Shown: in pieces, positions 15,068-22,628 of the stretch
How positions within the stretch are numbered: the stretch's first letter is position 1
How the letters are laid out: every line of letters starts with the position of its first letter
Made by a program: the position numbers and the translations under genes
DNA from: Bacteroidota bacterium
GTDB lineage: Bacteria > Bacteroidota > Bacteroidia > Chitinophagales > Chitinophagaceae
Length of the DNA: 27,362 nucleotides
Reading direction: 5' to 3'
NCBI GenBank assembly: GCA_023409975.1
Contig: JAEYQO010000048.1
Location: 1 to 27,362 of the forward strand
Notes under the pieces: model-generated
Seen by the model: only the letters and a program-made list of their open reading frames with translations
Told to the model about the DNA's origin: nothing
The model's database searches: none

Positions 15068-17134
15068 ATGCCGAGCTGGAAAACAGCCACGCCCTATCCC
15101 TGGCAACAGGCACCATTCATCAGACTACTTCCTGCACTCATTGCCGGAATTATTGTCTATGACAGTGGTTATCTGCGACCGACACCCCCTGTGCTTATCT
15201 GGGGAATCGCCGGTGGGTTCCTCCTTTTAATAATATCCACACTTTTCCGTTTCAGCGGGCCATTGATTCCATACATCAGAAGCTGCATTGTGCAGCTCCT
15301 GCTATTTCAGGCTGCCTTTATCATCTGCTACCTGTCGGATGACCGAAATAATGAAGATTGGTTTGGGAGGCACTTGGGAGCCCATGGCTTTGTTGTCCGC
15401 ATTGAAGAGCCACCACTGGAGCGCGCGAAAACCTGGAAAGTGCCGGTGACCCTCATGAAGGCCACCTACAGCACCGGCAGCAGGACGGTCACCGGCAGGG
15501 CCTGGGTGTATCTCTTCAAGTCCGACGACACACTCAAGCTACAGGTGGGCGACCTTATTCTGGTGCCGGGTGACTGGCAACCGATTGCCAATTCCGGCAA
15601 TCCCGGCTCCTTCGATTATCAACGTTTTGCTGCCCGGAAGAACTACCATTATCAGCAGTTCCTGCCGCCGGACAAGCTGCAGCTACTGAAACAGAATACA
15701 AAAAGTCCGGGATTGATCACCCGCGTGCACACCTGGGCTACTGACTGCCTGGATACTTACCTCAATGATCCGGTGACACAGGGATTATTACAGGCGATGG
15801 TACTGGGAGACAGGGTATTGCTGGATGAGGAACTCAGAGAGCGTTATACCGCCACCGGGATCATTCATATCATCGCTATTTCAGGAAGTCATGTGGGCGT
15901 GTTCTTTCTTTTAGTCTCCGCATTGTTTTTCTGGAGGCCACAAACGGACAAATTAAAATACCTGATAGCCATACCACTGATCTGGTTCTACGTACTGGTT
16001 GCGGGCGCGCCGGTTTCTGCGGTGCGGGCAGCCATCATGTTTAGTTTCCTGGGACTGGGAATGACCCTGGGCAAGGACCCCAATGGTATCAACACCCTGA
16101 CCGGATCGGCGTTCCTGATGCTCTTCTTCGAGCCGTTCTGGCTATTCGATGCGGGATTCCTGCTGAGCTTTACAGCAGTGCTTTCCCTGATTCTGTTCTT
16201 TCGTCCAGTCAGGAACTGGTGGCGACCCGGCAACTGGCTGTTATCCAGACTATGGGAGGTATGCGCCGCCAGTATTGCTGCGGAGATCCTGATTGCTCCT
16301 TTAGTGATCTACTTATTTCATCTGTTTCCTGCCACCTTCCTGCTGGCCAATGCGCTGGCCTACCTGTTCATGTTCCTGTTGCTGATAGCAGGCCTCGTCA
16401 TCATCCTTTTCTCGTTCCTACCCATCATGGCAAACCTCGTTGCCGCTGTGGCCAGCTACCTTACAGGGCATTTCAACACAGCTATCGGGTGGCTTGAGCA
16501 ATGCAATCCGGAGCAGTTGAAACATTTGTATCTCTCAACCGTGGAGTTGATCCTGCTCTACACGGTGGCAGGAGGTGCTGCCATCTTTTTGATGAGGAGG
16601 TGGAAGGGTGGACTTTGGATATCCCTGTCAGGAATGATCCTCTTTCTCGGGTTTGGTATCTGGCAGACCTGGGACCGGCGGAATGCCGAGATGCTGGTCG
16701 TGTATCATTTGAATCGAGCCGTTCATATTGAGCAGGTCAGGCCTGGGATCAGAAGAATTCTATACAGTAACGTTACGGCCAGTACCAGGCGGCAACTGGA
16801 ATATGCGCAACAGGGGATACATCATCAATGGGGTTGCTGGAAGGATGTTGAACCGGAACAGCGTACAGCATTCAGCTTTAGGGGAAATCGGATCTTACTT
16901 TCTGAGACACCTCTGGAGCCGGCAAAGCCGTTGTTCGAAACAGACCTTTTACTGCCTTTATATACGCTGAAGCGGTTTCAGAGTACGTGGCTGGAAGAGC
17001 AGGTCCGGTTCCGGCAGCTGATACTGGCCGGGAACCAGTCGCGGTACTATTCAGCCATCTGGAAAGACAGTCTGGAACCGAGGGATATAGCTGTACATCA
17101 TACGGCCGTGGACGGGGCGTTGATCTTACAATGA
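15068..17134 (+). CDS. comEC: ComEC/Rec2-family DNA-uptake channel protein
   Basis: The 688-residue protein begins with two or three membrane segments and an OB-like DUF4131 domain (about 100-210, with SGNPGSFDYQRF and a GRAWVYLF strand). The Competence domain follows, marked by TGIIHIIAISGSHVGVF (about 262-278), and has multiple membrane helices to about residue 540. The C-terminal 130 residues show no metallo-beta-lactamase HxHxDH motif. ComEC is the inner-membrane channel for single-stranded DNA entry during transformation; the nuclease-like domain is missing here, as is common in Bacteroidota. The gene converges with yidD, with only 14 bases between stop codons. Confidence 0.9.
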   Translation: MPSWKTATPYPWQQAPFIRLLPALIAGIIVYDSGYLRPTPPVLIWGIAGGFLLLIISTLFRFSGPLIPYIRSCIVQLLLFQAAFIICYLSDDRNNEDWFGRHLGAHGFVVRIEEPPLERAKTWKVPVTLMKATYSTGSRTVTGRAWVYLFKSDDTLKLQVGDLILVPGDWQPIANSGNPGSFDYQRFAARKNYHYQQFLPPDKLQLLKQNTKSPGLITRVHTWATDCLDTYLNDPVTQGLLQAMVLGDRVLLDEELRERYTATGIIHIIAISGSHVGVFFLLVSALFFWRPQTDKLKYLIAIPLIWFYVLVAGAPVSAVRAAIMFSFLGLGMTLGKDPNGINTLTGSAFLMLFFEPFWLFDAGFLLSFTAVLSLILFFRPVRNWWRPGNWLLSRLWEVCAASIAAEILIAPLVIYLFHLFPATFLLANALAYLFMFLLLIAGLVIILFSFLPIMANLVAAVASYLTGHFNTAIGWLEQCNPEQLKHLYLSTVELILLYTVAGGAAIFLMRRWKGGLWISLSGMILFLGFGIWQTWDRRNAEMLVVYHLNRAVHIEQVRPGIRRILYSNVTASTRRQLEYAQQGIHHQWGCWKDVEPEQRTAFSFRGNRILLSETPLEPAKPLFETDLLLPLYTLKRFQSTWLEEQVRFRQLILAGNQSRYYSAIWKDSLEPRDIAVHHTAVDGALILQ

Positions 17135-17148
17135 CCAGTCTGGATTGA

Positions 17149-17370
17149 TCAGGGAACAGGGTCATAGCCGCTTTTACCCCAGGGGTGGCAGGATCCAAAG
17201 CGTTTTAGGGTGAGCCAACCACCTTTCCAGGGACCATGTTTCCTGATGGCTTCGAGTCCGTAGGAGGAACAGGTAGGAGTAAACCGGCAGCGGGCACCTA
17301 GGAGTGGCGAGAGGAATGCCTGGTAGAACCGGATCAGCCAAATGAAGATGAGGGTAAAAAGCTTACGCAT
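17149..17370 (-). CDS. yidD: Membrane protein insertion efficiency factor YidD
   Basis: The 73-residue protein has an amphipathic or membrane-associated N-terminus (MRKLFTLIFIWLIRFYQAFL) followed by the YidD core CRFTPTCSSYGLEAI with conserved cysteines and the C-terminal RFGSCHPWGKSGYDPVP. YidD assists YidC-dependent membrane insertion. The ATG at 17370 overlaps the end of rnpA by eight bases, in the classic rpmH-rnpA-yidD order. The gene faces comEC across a 14-base gap. Confidence 0.95.
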   Translation of the reverse strand: MRKLFTLIFIWLIRFYQAFLSPLLGARCRFTPTCSSYGLEAIRKHGPWKGGWLTLKRFGSCHPWGKSGYDPVP

Positions 17371-17755
17371 GGCTGAGATAGTTTTCGGAGAGCAGTCTGA
17401 TGGCCTTCCGGGTAGCAGATTCGATTTCTGAAAAACTGGGAAGTTCCGGTCCGGTGTAGATAATAAACAGGTGGAGCTGGGTGGCGTCGGGAATAAGCGT
17501 GTAGAGACCAGCTTTATTCAGTCGCCAGGCTTCTCTGAGGAGGCGTTTCACCCGGTTACGCTGGGTGGCTTTCCGGAAGCGCTTTCTGGGCACGGTGAAG
17601 CCCGTCCTGACAGGAGATGTTTCGCCTGCGGTGCGCGGAATTTCGAGGCTGATCAGACGTAATGGAAAAACAGAATACGCTTTCCCTTTACGGAAAAGCG
17701 TATCAATATGCTGCGTTCGCTTCAGCCGCTCGTATTCTTTGAAAGTGTTACGAAT
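17363..17755 (-). CDS. rnpA: Ribonuclease P protein component (non-ATG start)
   Basis: The frame encodes the full RnpA fold. An N-terminal NTFKEYERLKRTQHID..LF region is followed by a conserved central part and the signature RKATQRNRVKRLLRE (61-75), then a C-terminal helix. It is the protein subunit of RNase P, needed for tRNA 5' maturation. The only ATG/GTG/TTG in the frame is a GTG at 17593, which would leave 76 residues and remove the N-terminal half, including the RNA-contacting strands. Upstream the frame is open to a TAA at 17768-17770 with only ATT (17753-17755) or ATC (17759-17761) as near-cognate starts. I place the start at ATT, giving 130 residues. A base error in the sequence cannot be excluded. 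Confidence 0.85.
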   Translation of the reverse strand: MRNTFKEYERLKRTQHIDTLFRKGKAYSVFPLRLISLEIPRTAGETSPVRTGFTVPRKRFRKATQRNRVKRLLREAWRLNKAGLYTLIPDATQLHLFIIYTGPELPSFSEIESATRKAIRLLSENYLSHA

Positions 17756-17777
17756 GGCGATCTGGTTTTAAAGGTGA

Positions 17778-17933
17778 TTATTTCAGGCGACGCTCGTCAG
17801 AAACTGTCAGTTTATGACGTCCTTTTCTGCGGCGGGAAGCCAATACTTTACGGCCGTTAGCTGTCTCCATACGTTGACGGAAACCATGTACTGACTTACG
17901 ACGGCGGCGGCTAGGTTGATACGTGCGTTTCAT
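17778..17933 (-). CDS. rpmH: 50S ribosomal protein L34
   Basis: This 51-codon gene reads MKRTYQPSRRRRK, then HGFRQRMETANGR, and ends in KLTVSDERRLK before a TAA at 17778-17780. It is the small, very basic L34 protein of the large ribosomal subunit, near the peptide exit region. It is short but unmistakable. It precedes rnpA by 22 bases on the minus strand, so the two form the usual rpmH-rnpA-yidD unit. A good promoter (17988-18018) lies upstream. Confidence 0.97.
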   Translation of the reverse strand: MKRTYQPSRRRRKSVHGFRQRMETANGRKVLASRRRKGRHKLTVSDERRLK

Positions 17934-17987
17934 ATGCTGCTACTTTTTACTACCTGCTAACAGGATTATTTTTTTATCAAGGGAGTG

Positions 17988-18018
17988 CAAAAGTAAAGGT
18001 AAATACTGATGTGAGCAA
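17988..18018 (-). promoter_or_regulatory. Promoter of rpmH-rnpA-yidD
   Basis: On the minus strand TACTTTTG (17995-17988) fits the -7 consensus TAnnTTTG, and TTG (18018-18016) lies 20 bases upstream, close to the usual -33 spacing for Bacteroidota sigma-A promoters. Transcription would start around 17981 and leave a leader of about 50 bases before rpmH. This is the best promoter match in the window. Confidence 0.6.
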
Positions 18019-18059
18019 GTTTTTTTGACTTATCACCACTGGGTGGCTGCTCCCCTGTG

Positions 18060-18824
18060 CTAACTGGAACTCAGAGCCGAGCTGACATCCCGGGTGGCTG
18101 CTGCCAGTTCCCTGATCAGGAAAGGATCTTTTTCGATGGCATTTCCTACAACGACTACATTGGCGCCGGCCTTACAGTTGGCGTAAACCTTTTCGGGTGT
18201 ATTAATGCCTCCGCCGATAATGAGGGGAATATCAATATGACTGCTCACTTTATGGATCATTTCCTCAGAAATCGGCTGACGGGCGCCGCTTCCGGCATCC
18301 ATATAGATCACATGTTTACCCTGGAGTTCACCTGCCCAGGCTGTGCAGAGGGCGATGTCCGGTTTATTTGCCGGCAGGGGAGCGGAGTGACTCATGTAAG
18401 AGACTGTCGTAGGCACTCCTCCATCGATGACCATATAACCTGTGGAAATCACTTCAAGTCCGCTGGCTTTGACCATAGGGGCTGAAACTACATGTTGCCC
18501 GATCAGAAGTTCAGGGTTCCGGCCGGAGATGAGGGACAGGTAGAGTAAGGCATCGGCATAGGGTGTAACCTGAGCCGGGCTGCCGGGGAACAGAACTACA
18601 GGAATACTGCATTCTGCCTTAAAATGTTGAATACAAGCATCGATCTGATGGGCTACCACCAGGCTTCCCCCAAAGAACAGAAAGTCGACACCGGCATCCA
18701 TACATTTCTCAGCGAGGCGAGGCATATCGGAGGGCGCAACCTTGTCAGGGTCTATCAAGACAGCAAATCCTGAAGTTCCACTCTTCTTGAGCGCACACAT
18801 CTGCTGATAGATCTTTCCGGTCAT
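18060..18824 (-). CDS. Geranylgeranylglyceryl-phosphate synthase (GGGPS, group II type)
   Basis: The 254-residue protein is a TIM-barrel prenyltransferase of the GGGPS/PcrB family. Conserved sites are IDPDK (24-28), GGS (52-54), SGRNPE (100-105), the DAGSGA (176-181) substrate pocket and IIGGGINTP (202-210) with VVVGNAIE near the end. These enzymes attach a polyprenyl chain to sn-glycerol-1-phosphate in an ether bond, the first committed step of archaeal-type lipid synthesis. Bacterial group II members are established in Bacteroidota, including Chitinophaga and Flavobacterium types. The gene lies 44 bases downstream of mscL on the same strand, so the two may be co-transcribed. Chain length and the final product are unknown. 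Confidence 0.92.
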   Translation of the reverse strand: MTGKIYQQMCALKKSGTSGFAVLIDPDKVAPSDMPRLAEKCMDAGVDFLFFGGSLVVAHQIDACIQHFKAECSIPVVLFPGSPAQVTPYADALLYLSLISGRNPELLIGQHVVSAPMVKASGLEVISTGYMVIDGGVPTTVSYMSHSAPLPANKPDIALCTAWAGELQGKHVIYMDAGSGARQPISEEMIHKVSSHIDIPLIIGGGINTPEKVYANCKAGANVVVVGNAIEKDPFLIRELAAATRDVSSALSSS

Positions 18825-18868
18825 AACGTCACAAAAAAACGGAATTAATTTCTGTTAAGCTACTGAAA

Positions 18869-19324
18869 TTATGCCTGACCAGACTTGTTTCGGAGTTCGT
18901 CTCTGATCTCCATGAGCAGTTTATCTGTTGTAGACGGAGCAGGAGGTGCGGCTGGCGCAGGTTCCTCCGCTTGTTTCTCTCTGATCTTCCGGGTAAGATT
19001 GACGGCGAAGAATATAGAGGCTGCAATGATCAAAAAGTCCACAACGGTTTGTATAAAGCTGCCGTAGGCCAGTACGTTGGCTCCTGCGGTGCGGGCTTGT
19101 TCCAGTGAGGCATAGGTATCCCCATCATTCGCTGGTGTCAGCACCAGGAACTTGTCGGTGAACCTGTTGCCCTTACCTGTCAGTACCGCTATGAGCGGCA
19201 TAATCAGATCGTTGACTAAAGCGGAAACAATCTTGTTGAATGCAGCACCGATCATGATACCCACTGCCAGGTCAATAATATTACCCTTGAATGCGAAATT
19301 TTTAAACTCTCTCCAGATGCCCAT
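18869..19324 (-). CDS. mscL: Large-conductance mechanosensitive channel MscL
   Basis: The 151-residue protein has the MscL layout. An N-terminal amphipathic helix (MGIWREFKNFAFKGN) leads into TM1 (IIDLAVGIMIGAAFNKIVSALV). A periplasmic loop with a charged, threonine-rich segment (about 50-80) follows, then TM2 (FIQTVVDFLIIAASIFFAV). A cytoplasmic tail comes next, with an Ala/Pro-rich linker (EEPAPAAPPAP) and a terminal helix. The channel opens under hypo-osmotic membrane tension. It is divergent from the TetR gene across a 158-base gap, and the GGGP synthase follows it. A TATTTTTG box is located 15 bases upstream of its ATG. Confidence 0.95.
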   Translation of the reverse strand: MGIWREFKNFAFKGNIIDLAVGIMIGAAFNKIVSALVNDLIMPLIAVLTGKGNRFTDKFLVLTPANDGDTYASLEQARTAGANVLAYGSFIQTVVDFLIIAASIFFAVNLTRKIREKQAEEPAPAAPPAPSTTDKLLMEIRDELRNKSGQA

Positions 19325-19339
19325 AATTAGTATTTAGCT

Positions 19340-19347
19340 CAAAAATA
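19340..19347 (-). promoter_or_regulatory. Candidate -7 promoter box for mscL
   Basis: On the minus strand TATTTTTG fits TAnnTTTG and lies 15 bases before the mscL ATG, giving a short leader. No clear -33 motif was found. Confidence 0.45.
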
Positions 19348-19433
19348 ATCCGGGCAGGGAGAATTTCATAAGATTAAAATGAGAACTGACAGCATATTTT
19401 TTATTGATGCGATCCATAGATTAAAAATATACC

Positions 19434-19472
19434 ATGGAAACGATTTTTGCGTAAAATGTTTCCATAGTTTTG
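19434..19472 (+). promoter_or_regulatory. Inverted-repeat operator overlapping the promoter of the TetR/RND operon
   Basis: ATGGAAAC (19434-19441) and GTTTCCAT (19458-19465) are perfect 8-bp inverted repeats. Their symmetry continues inwards as ATTTT (19443-19447) against AAAAT (19453-19457) with one bulged base. The right arm touches a -7 box TAGTTTTG (19465-19472) 10 bases before the tetR start. A repressor bound here would block the promoter, as expected for TetR autoregulation. The promoter gives a very short, almost leaderless mRNA. Confidence 0.65.
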
Positions 19473-19482
19473 TTCGCCATTC

Positions 19483-20109
19483 ATGGAACCTGTGGAGAAA
19501 ATACTTAATGCGGCGGTAGAACTCTTTAAGCAGTATGGCTTTAAGACCATTACGATGGACGACATAGCAAGGCGGGCGGGCATTTCAAAGAAGACCCTGT
19601 ACCAGCATTTTGCCAATAAGAGTGAGATCGTTAATGAATCCGTCACCTGGTTCAAGTGCAGGATCTCCGACCAATGTGAGCTATCCATGAACGAAGCTGA
19701 AAACGCTATAGAAGGCATGGTCCGGATCATGGGGATGTTTGACAGGATCAACCGGCAGATCAACCCCCTCACCCTCCTGGAGCTGGAGCGGTACTTTCCG
19801 GAGGGGTACCAGCGATTCAAGGACATTCTACTGAGTCGCGATGTACAAAACATCCGGCGCAATCTGGAATGGGGAATGGAAGAGGGATTGTATCGCCCGG
19901 AAATCAACCCCGAATTCATGGCACGCTACCGGATGGAACTGTCACTGCTCATGTTTCAGCCCAGCCTTGTTATAGCAGAGCGAACCGATCTGCATCTGGT
20001 CGGTCATGAGATCAGTGAGCATTTCCTCTTCGGGATCATGACCTCTAAAGGAGAGAGACTATATCAGAAATACAAAGAGAAATATCTAAAGCAAGTAACG
20101 ACGATATGA
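19483..20109 (+). CDS. TetR-family transcriptional repressor of the efflux operon
   Basis: The 208-residue protein starts with a TetR-type helix-turn-helix. The helix pair EKILNAAVELFKQYGFKTITMDDIA is followed by the recognition helix in ISKKTLYQHFANKSEIV (about 37-53). The C-terminal helical domain is family-specific and should bind an effector. It is the first gene of the efflux operon and overlaps the tolC-like gene by four bases (ATGA), so the regulator is made from the same transcript as the pump. The inverted repeat at 19434-19465, covering the promoter, is the likely operator. The inducing molecule is unknown. Confidence 0.93.
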   Translation: MEPVEKILNAAVELFKQYGFKTITMDDIARRAGISKKTLYQHFANKSEIVNESVTWFKCRISDQCELSMNEAENAIEGMVRIMGMFDRINRQINPLTLLELERYFPEGYQRFKDILLSRDVQNIRRNLEWGMEEGLYRPEINPEFMARYRMELSLLMFQPSLVIAERTDLHLVGHEISEHFLFGIMTSKGERLYQKYKEKYLKQVTTI

Positions 20110-21488
20110 GACCCCATAAAATAGCGGCGATCATGCTGCTTCTTTTGACTACCATTCAGCTAAATGCACAGGATACCCTCCGTCTTAGTCTGAGGGAGAG
20201 TCTGCGATATGCTGAAAAGAACCAGGTTGCCATCAGGAATGCGCTGCTGGACCAGCAGATATCCCTGGCGAGGAACAAGGAGGTGACAGGACTGGCATTA
20301 CCGCAGTTGAAGGCAAATGGAGGCATTACCCATGCTCCTCTTGTGGCGGCCTTCATGGTGCCGAATTTCATGAAAGGCGCTGTCGCTCAGTTTGTACAGG
20401 AAGACGCCATCAATCAGGACGCCTTCCAGGACCCTTCGACAAACACCCTGCCGCTGGCATTTCAGCCCCGCTGGACGACAACGGCGGCTGCAGAACTGAC
20501 CCAGATATTATTCGACCCGTCGGTAATGGTGGCGCTCCAGGCAAGAAAAGCATTGGAGGAGCTGGCACAGAAGGGCGTGGAGCTAACCGTTCAGGATGTC
20601 AAGGTAGCCGTCAGCAAGGCCTATTACAATCTATTGATTGCAGAGCGGCAAAGAGCGCTGGTCGATCAGAATATCGAGCGCCTGAACCAGATGGAGTTTG
20701 AGATGGAGGAAATGTACAAGGCTGGTTTTGTGGAAAAGATCGATGTAGACAGGATTAAAGTGGCACTCAACAATCTGAAGACTCAGAAAGTGAGAGTCGA
20801 TCAGAGTATTAGTCTGGCCTATCTGGCGCTGAAATACCAGATGGGACTACCACTGGCTACCCCGATCCGCCTGACCGACAGCCTTTCTGACGATTTCACC
20901 GGTGCGGAACTGCTGCTGCAGGAGTTCCATTACAGAAACCGCTTTGAATATCAGTTGCTGGAAATCCAGCGCGAGCTGAACGAGTTTGATCTGAAACGGT
21001 ATAAGCTGGGCTGGCTGCCAACCCTGAGTGCCTTCGGGAACTATGGTTACACCTTATACAATATGGAGAAACTGTTCCAGGAAGGAGATGAATGGCAGCG
21101 GACTTCTATGCTCGGCGTCAATCTGAGTGTTCCATTATTCACTGGCTTTCAGAGAAAGTACCAGGCAAGACAGGCTGAGCTGACCCTTCAGAAGACCCAG
21201 AACGACCTCATTGAACTCCGCCGGTCCCTGAACCTGCAGGAGGAAAACGCAAGAATCACCCTTCGCAACAACGTAATGGCCCTCGGGAACCAACGTGAGA
21301 ACATGGAGCTGGCAGCTTCAGTTTACAATACTGCAAGAATCAAGTACAGAGAAGGTGTAGGATCCAGCCTTGAAGTAATGGATGCGGAAGCTGCATTGAC
21401 GGAAGCACAAACCAATTACTTCGTGGCCCTCTACGATGTAATGACTGCCAGAGTTGACCTTGAAAAAGCTTTAGGAATTATTCAATAA
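20106..21488 (+). CDS. TolC-like outer-membrane efflux protein
   Basis: The 460-residue protein has a signal peptide (MRPHKIAAIMLLLLTTIQLNAQ) and the two-fold outer-membrane efflux protein repeats: a first repeat with long helices such as VQDVKVAVSKAYYNLLIAERQ, and a second ending in VGSSLEVMDAEAALTEAQTNYFVALYDVMTARVDLEKALGI. It should form the trimeric outer-membrane channel for the RND pump encoded downstream. Its ATG overlaps the tetR TGA by four bases. The linked adaptor gene starts 26 bases downstream, so this is a compact operon. Confidence 0.93.
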   Translation: MRPHKIAAIMLLLLTTIQLNAQDTLRLSLRESLRYAEKNQVAIRNALLDQQISLARNKEVTGLALPQLKANGGITHAPLVAAFMVPNFMKGAVAQFVQEDAINQDAFQDPSTNTLPLAFQPRWTTTAAAELTQILFDPSVMVALQARKALEELAQKGVELTVQDVKVAVSKAYYNLLIAERQRALVDQNIERLNQMEFEMEEMYKAGFVEKIDVDRIKVALNNLKTQKVRVDQSISLAYLALKYQMGLPLATPIRLTDSLSDDFTGAELLLQEFHYRNRFEYQLLEIQRELNEFDLKRYKLGWLPTLSAFGNYGYTLYNMEKLFQEGDEWQRTSMLGVNLSVPLFTGFQRKYQARQAELTLQKTQNDLIELRRSLNLQEENARITLRNNVMALGNQRENMELAASVYNTARIKYREGVGSSLEVMDAEAALTEAQTNYFVALYDVMTARVDLEKALGIIQ

Positions 21489-21514
21489 ACATAAAAAAGA
21501 GACAGACACCATAT

Positions 21515-22606
21515 ATGAAACGCATCATCAGCCTCGCTGCCTTTACCCTTATACTCAGTGCATGCGGCAGCGAGCAAACCAAAACCGAACAATTGATAGA
21601 GCTGAAGAAGCAAAGAGCGGAGCTGGATAAACAGATTGCAGACCTTGAGAAGGAAACAAGCAAGACAGACTCTGCGAAGGCGACTGCCGTTGCCGTGATT
21701 GAGCTTCAGCCCACATCTTTTAACTCTTATGTGGAAGTCCAGGCAGCGCTGGAAGGAGAACAAACCATCCTGGCTACTCCTCAGGCACCGGGTGTGGTAA
21801 CAAAGATACTTGTGCGTGAAGGGCAGCAGGTTCGTTCGGGGCAGACACTGGCCCTGCTGGATGCTGCCGCAGTAGAGCAGCAAATAGCAGCTCTGAACGC
21901 GCAGGTAGAACTTGCCCGTCAGCTTTATGAAAAACAGCAGCGTCTCTGGAATCAGAACATCGGTACAGAGGTTCAGTTGCTGCAGGCGAAAACCAATTAT
22001 GAGGCACTGCGTAAGCAGCGCCAGGCCTTAGCAGCTCAGAAAAACATGCTTTCCATCAAATCGCAGGTCAATGGAAGAGTGGATGCGATAGACATCAAGG
22101 AAGGCACCATGGCAAATCCTGGCATGAACGGGATTATGATCGTGGGCAGTGAGGGTCTTAAGGCCACAGCACTGCTTGGAGAAAATTACCTGGGGAAAGT
22201 TCAACAGGGAAATGAGGTGACACTGATATTCCCCGACCTGAACGATTCTATGCGCACCAGACTGACCCACGTCATGAGATCGGTGAACCCCAGCTCCCGG
22301 TCATTTGAAGTGGAAGCGAGGATTCCAGCCAACAGCAGATTGCACCCGAACATGAGTGCACGGATGCGAATCTCCAATTACACCAACGATAAAGCTTTAG
22401 TGGTGCCAGTGTATGTATTGCAGAAAACCTCAGAAGGGGATATGCTTTATGTAGCAGATGGCAACAAAGCAAGAGCCGTTATCGTGCAGACTGGAAGAAC
22501 TGCCAACGGAATGGTGGAGATCACCGGAGGCCTGAAGGCCGGAGACAGAGTCGTTACGGCTGGCTATGAAGACCTTGACAATGGAGAATTGATTGCTATA
22601 AAATAA
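21515..22606 (+). CDS. RND efflux membrane-fusion lipoprotein (HlyD/AcrA type)
   Basis: The 363-residue protein begins with a lipoprotein signal, MKRIISLAAFTLILSAC, with lipobox LSAC and the lipidated cysteine at residue 17. A charged coiled-coil stretch (about 22-50) follows. Next come the lipoyl-type half-motif (TPQAPGVVTKILVREGQQVRSGQTL), a helical hairpin (VEQQIAALNAQVELARQLYEKQ), the second lipoyl half, and the beta-barrel and membrane-proximal domains ending in GDRVVTAGYEDL. It should bridge the RND pump and the TolC-like channel from the inner membrane. It lies between these two genes in the same operon. Confidence 0.93.
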   Translation: MKRIISLAAFTLILSACGSEQTKTEQLIELKKQRAELDKQIADLEKETSKTDSAKATAVAVIELQPTSFNSYVEVQAALEGEQTILATPQAPGVVTKILVREGQQVRSGQTLALLDAAAVEQQIAALNAQVELARQLYEKQQRLWNQNIGTEVQLLQAKTNYEALRKQRQALAAQKNMLSIKSQVNGRVDAIDIKEGTMANPGMNGIMIVGSEGLKATALLGENYLGKVQQGNEVTLIFPDLNDSMRTRLTHVMRSVNPSSRSFEVEARIPANSRLHPNMSARMRISNYTNDKALVVPVYVLQKTSEGDMLYVADGNKARAVIVQTGRTANGMVEITGGLKAGDRVVTAGYEDLDNGELIAIK

Positions 22607-22628
22607 ACTGATTACTTAAGCCAATCAG

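Noticed and set aside
17363..17593. Short rnpA starting at GTG 17593
   Set aside because: It would drop the conserved first half of RnpA, which is encoded in the same open frame upstream.
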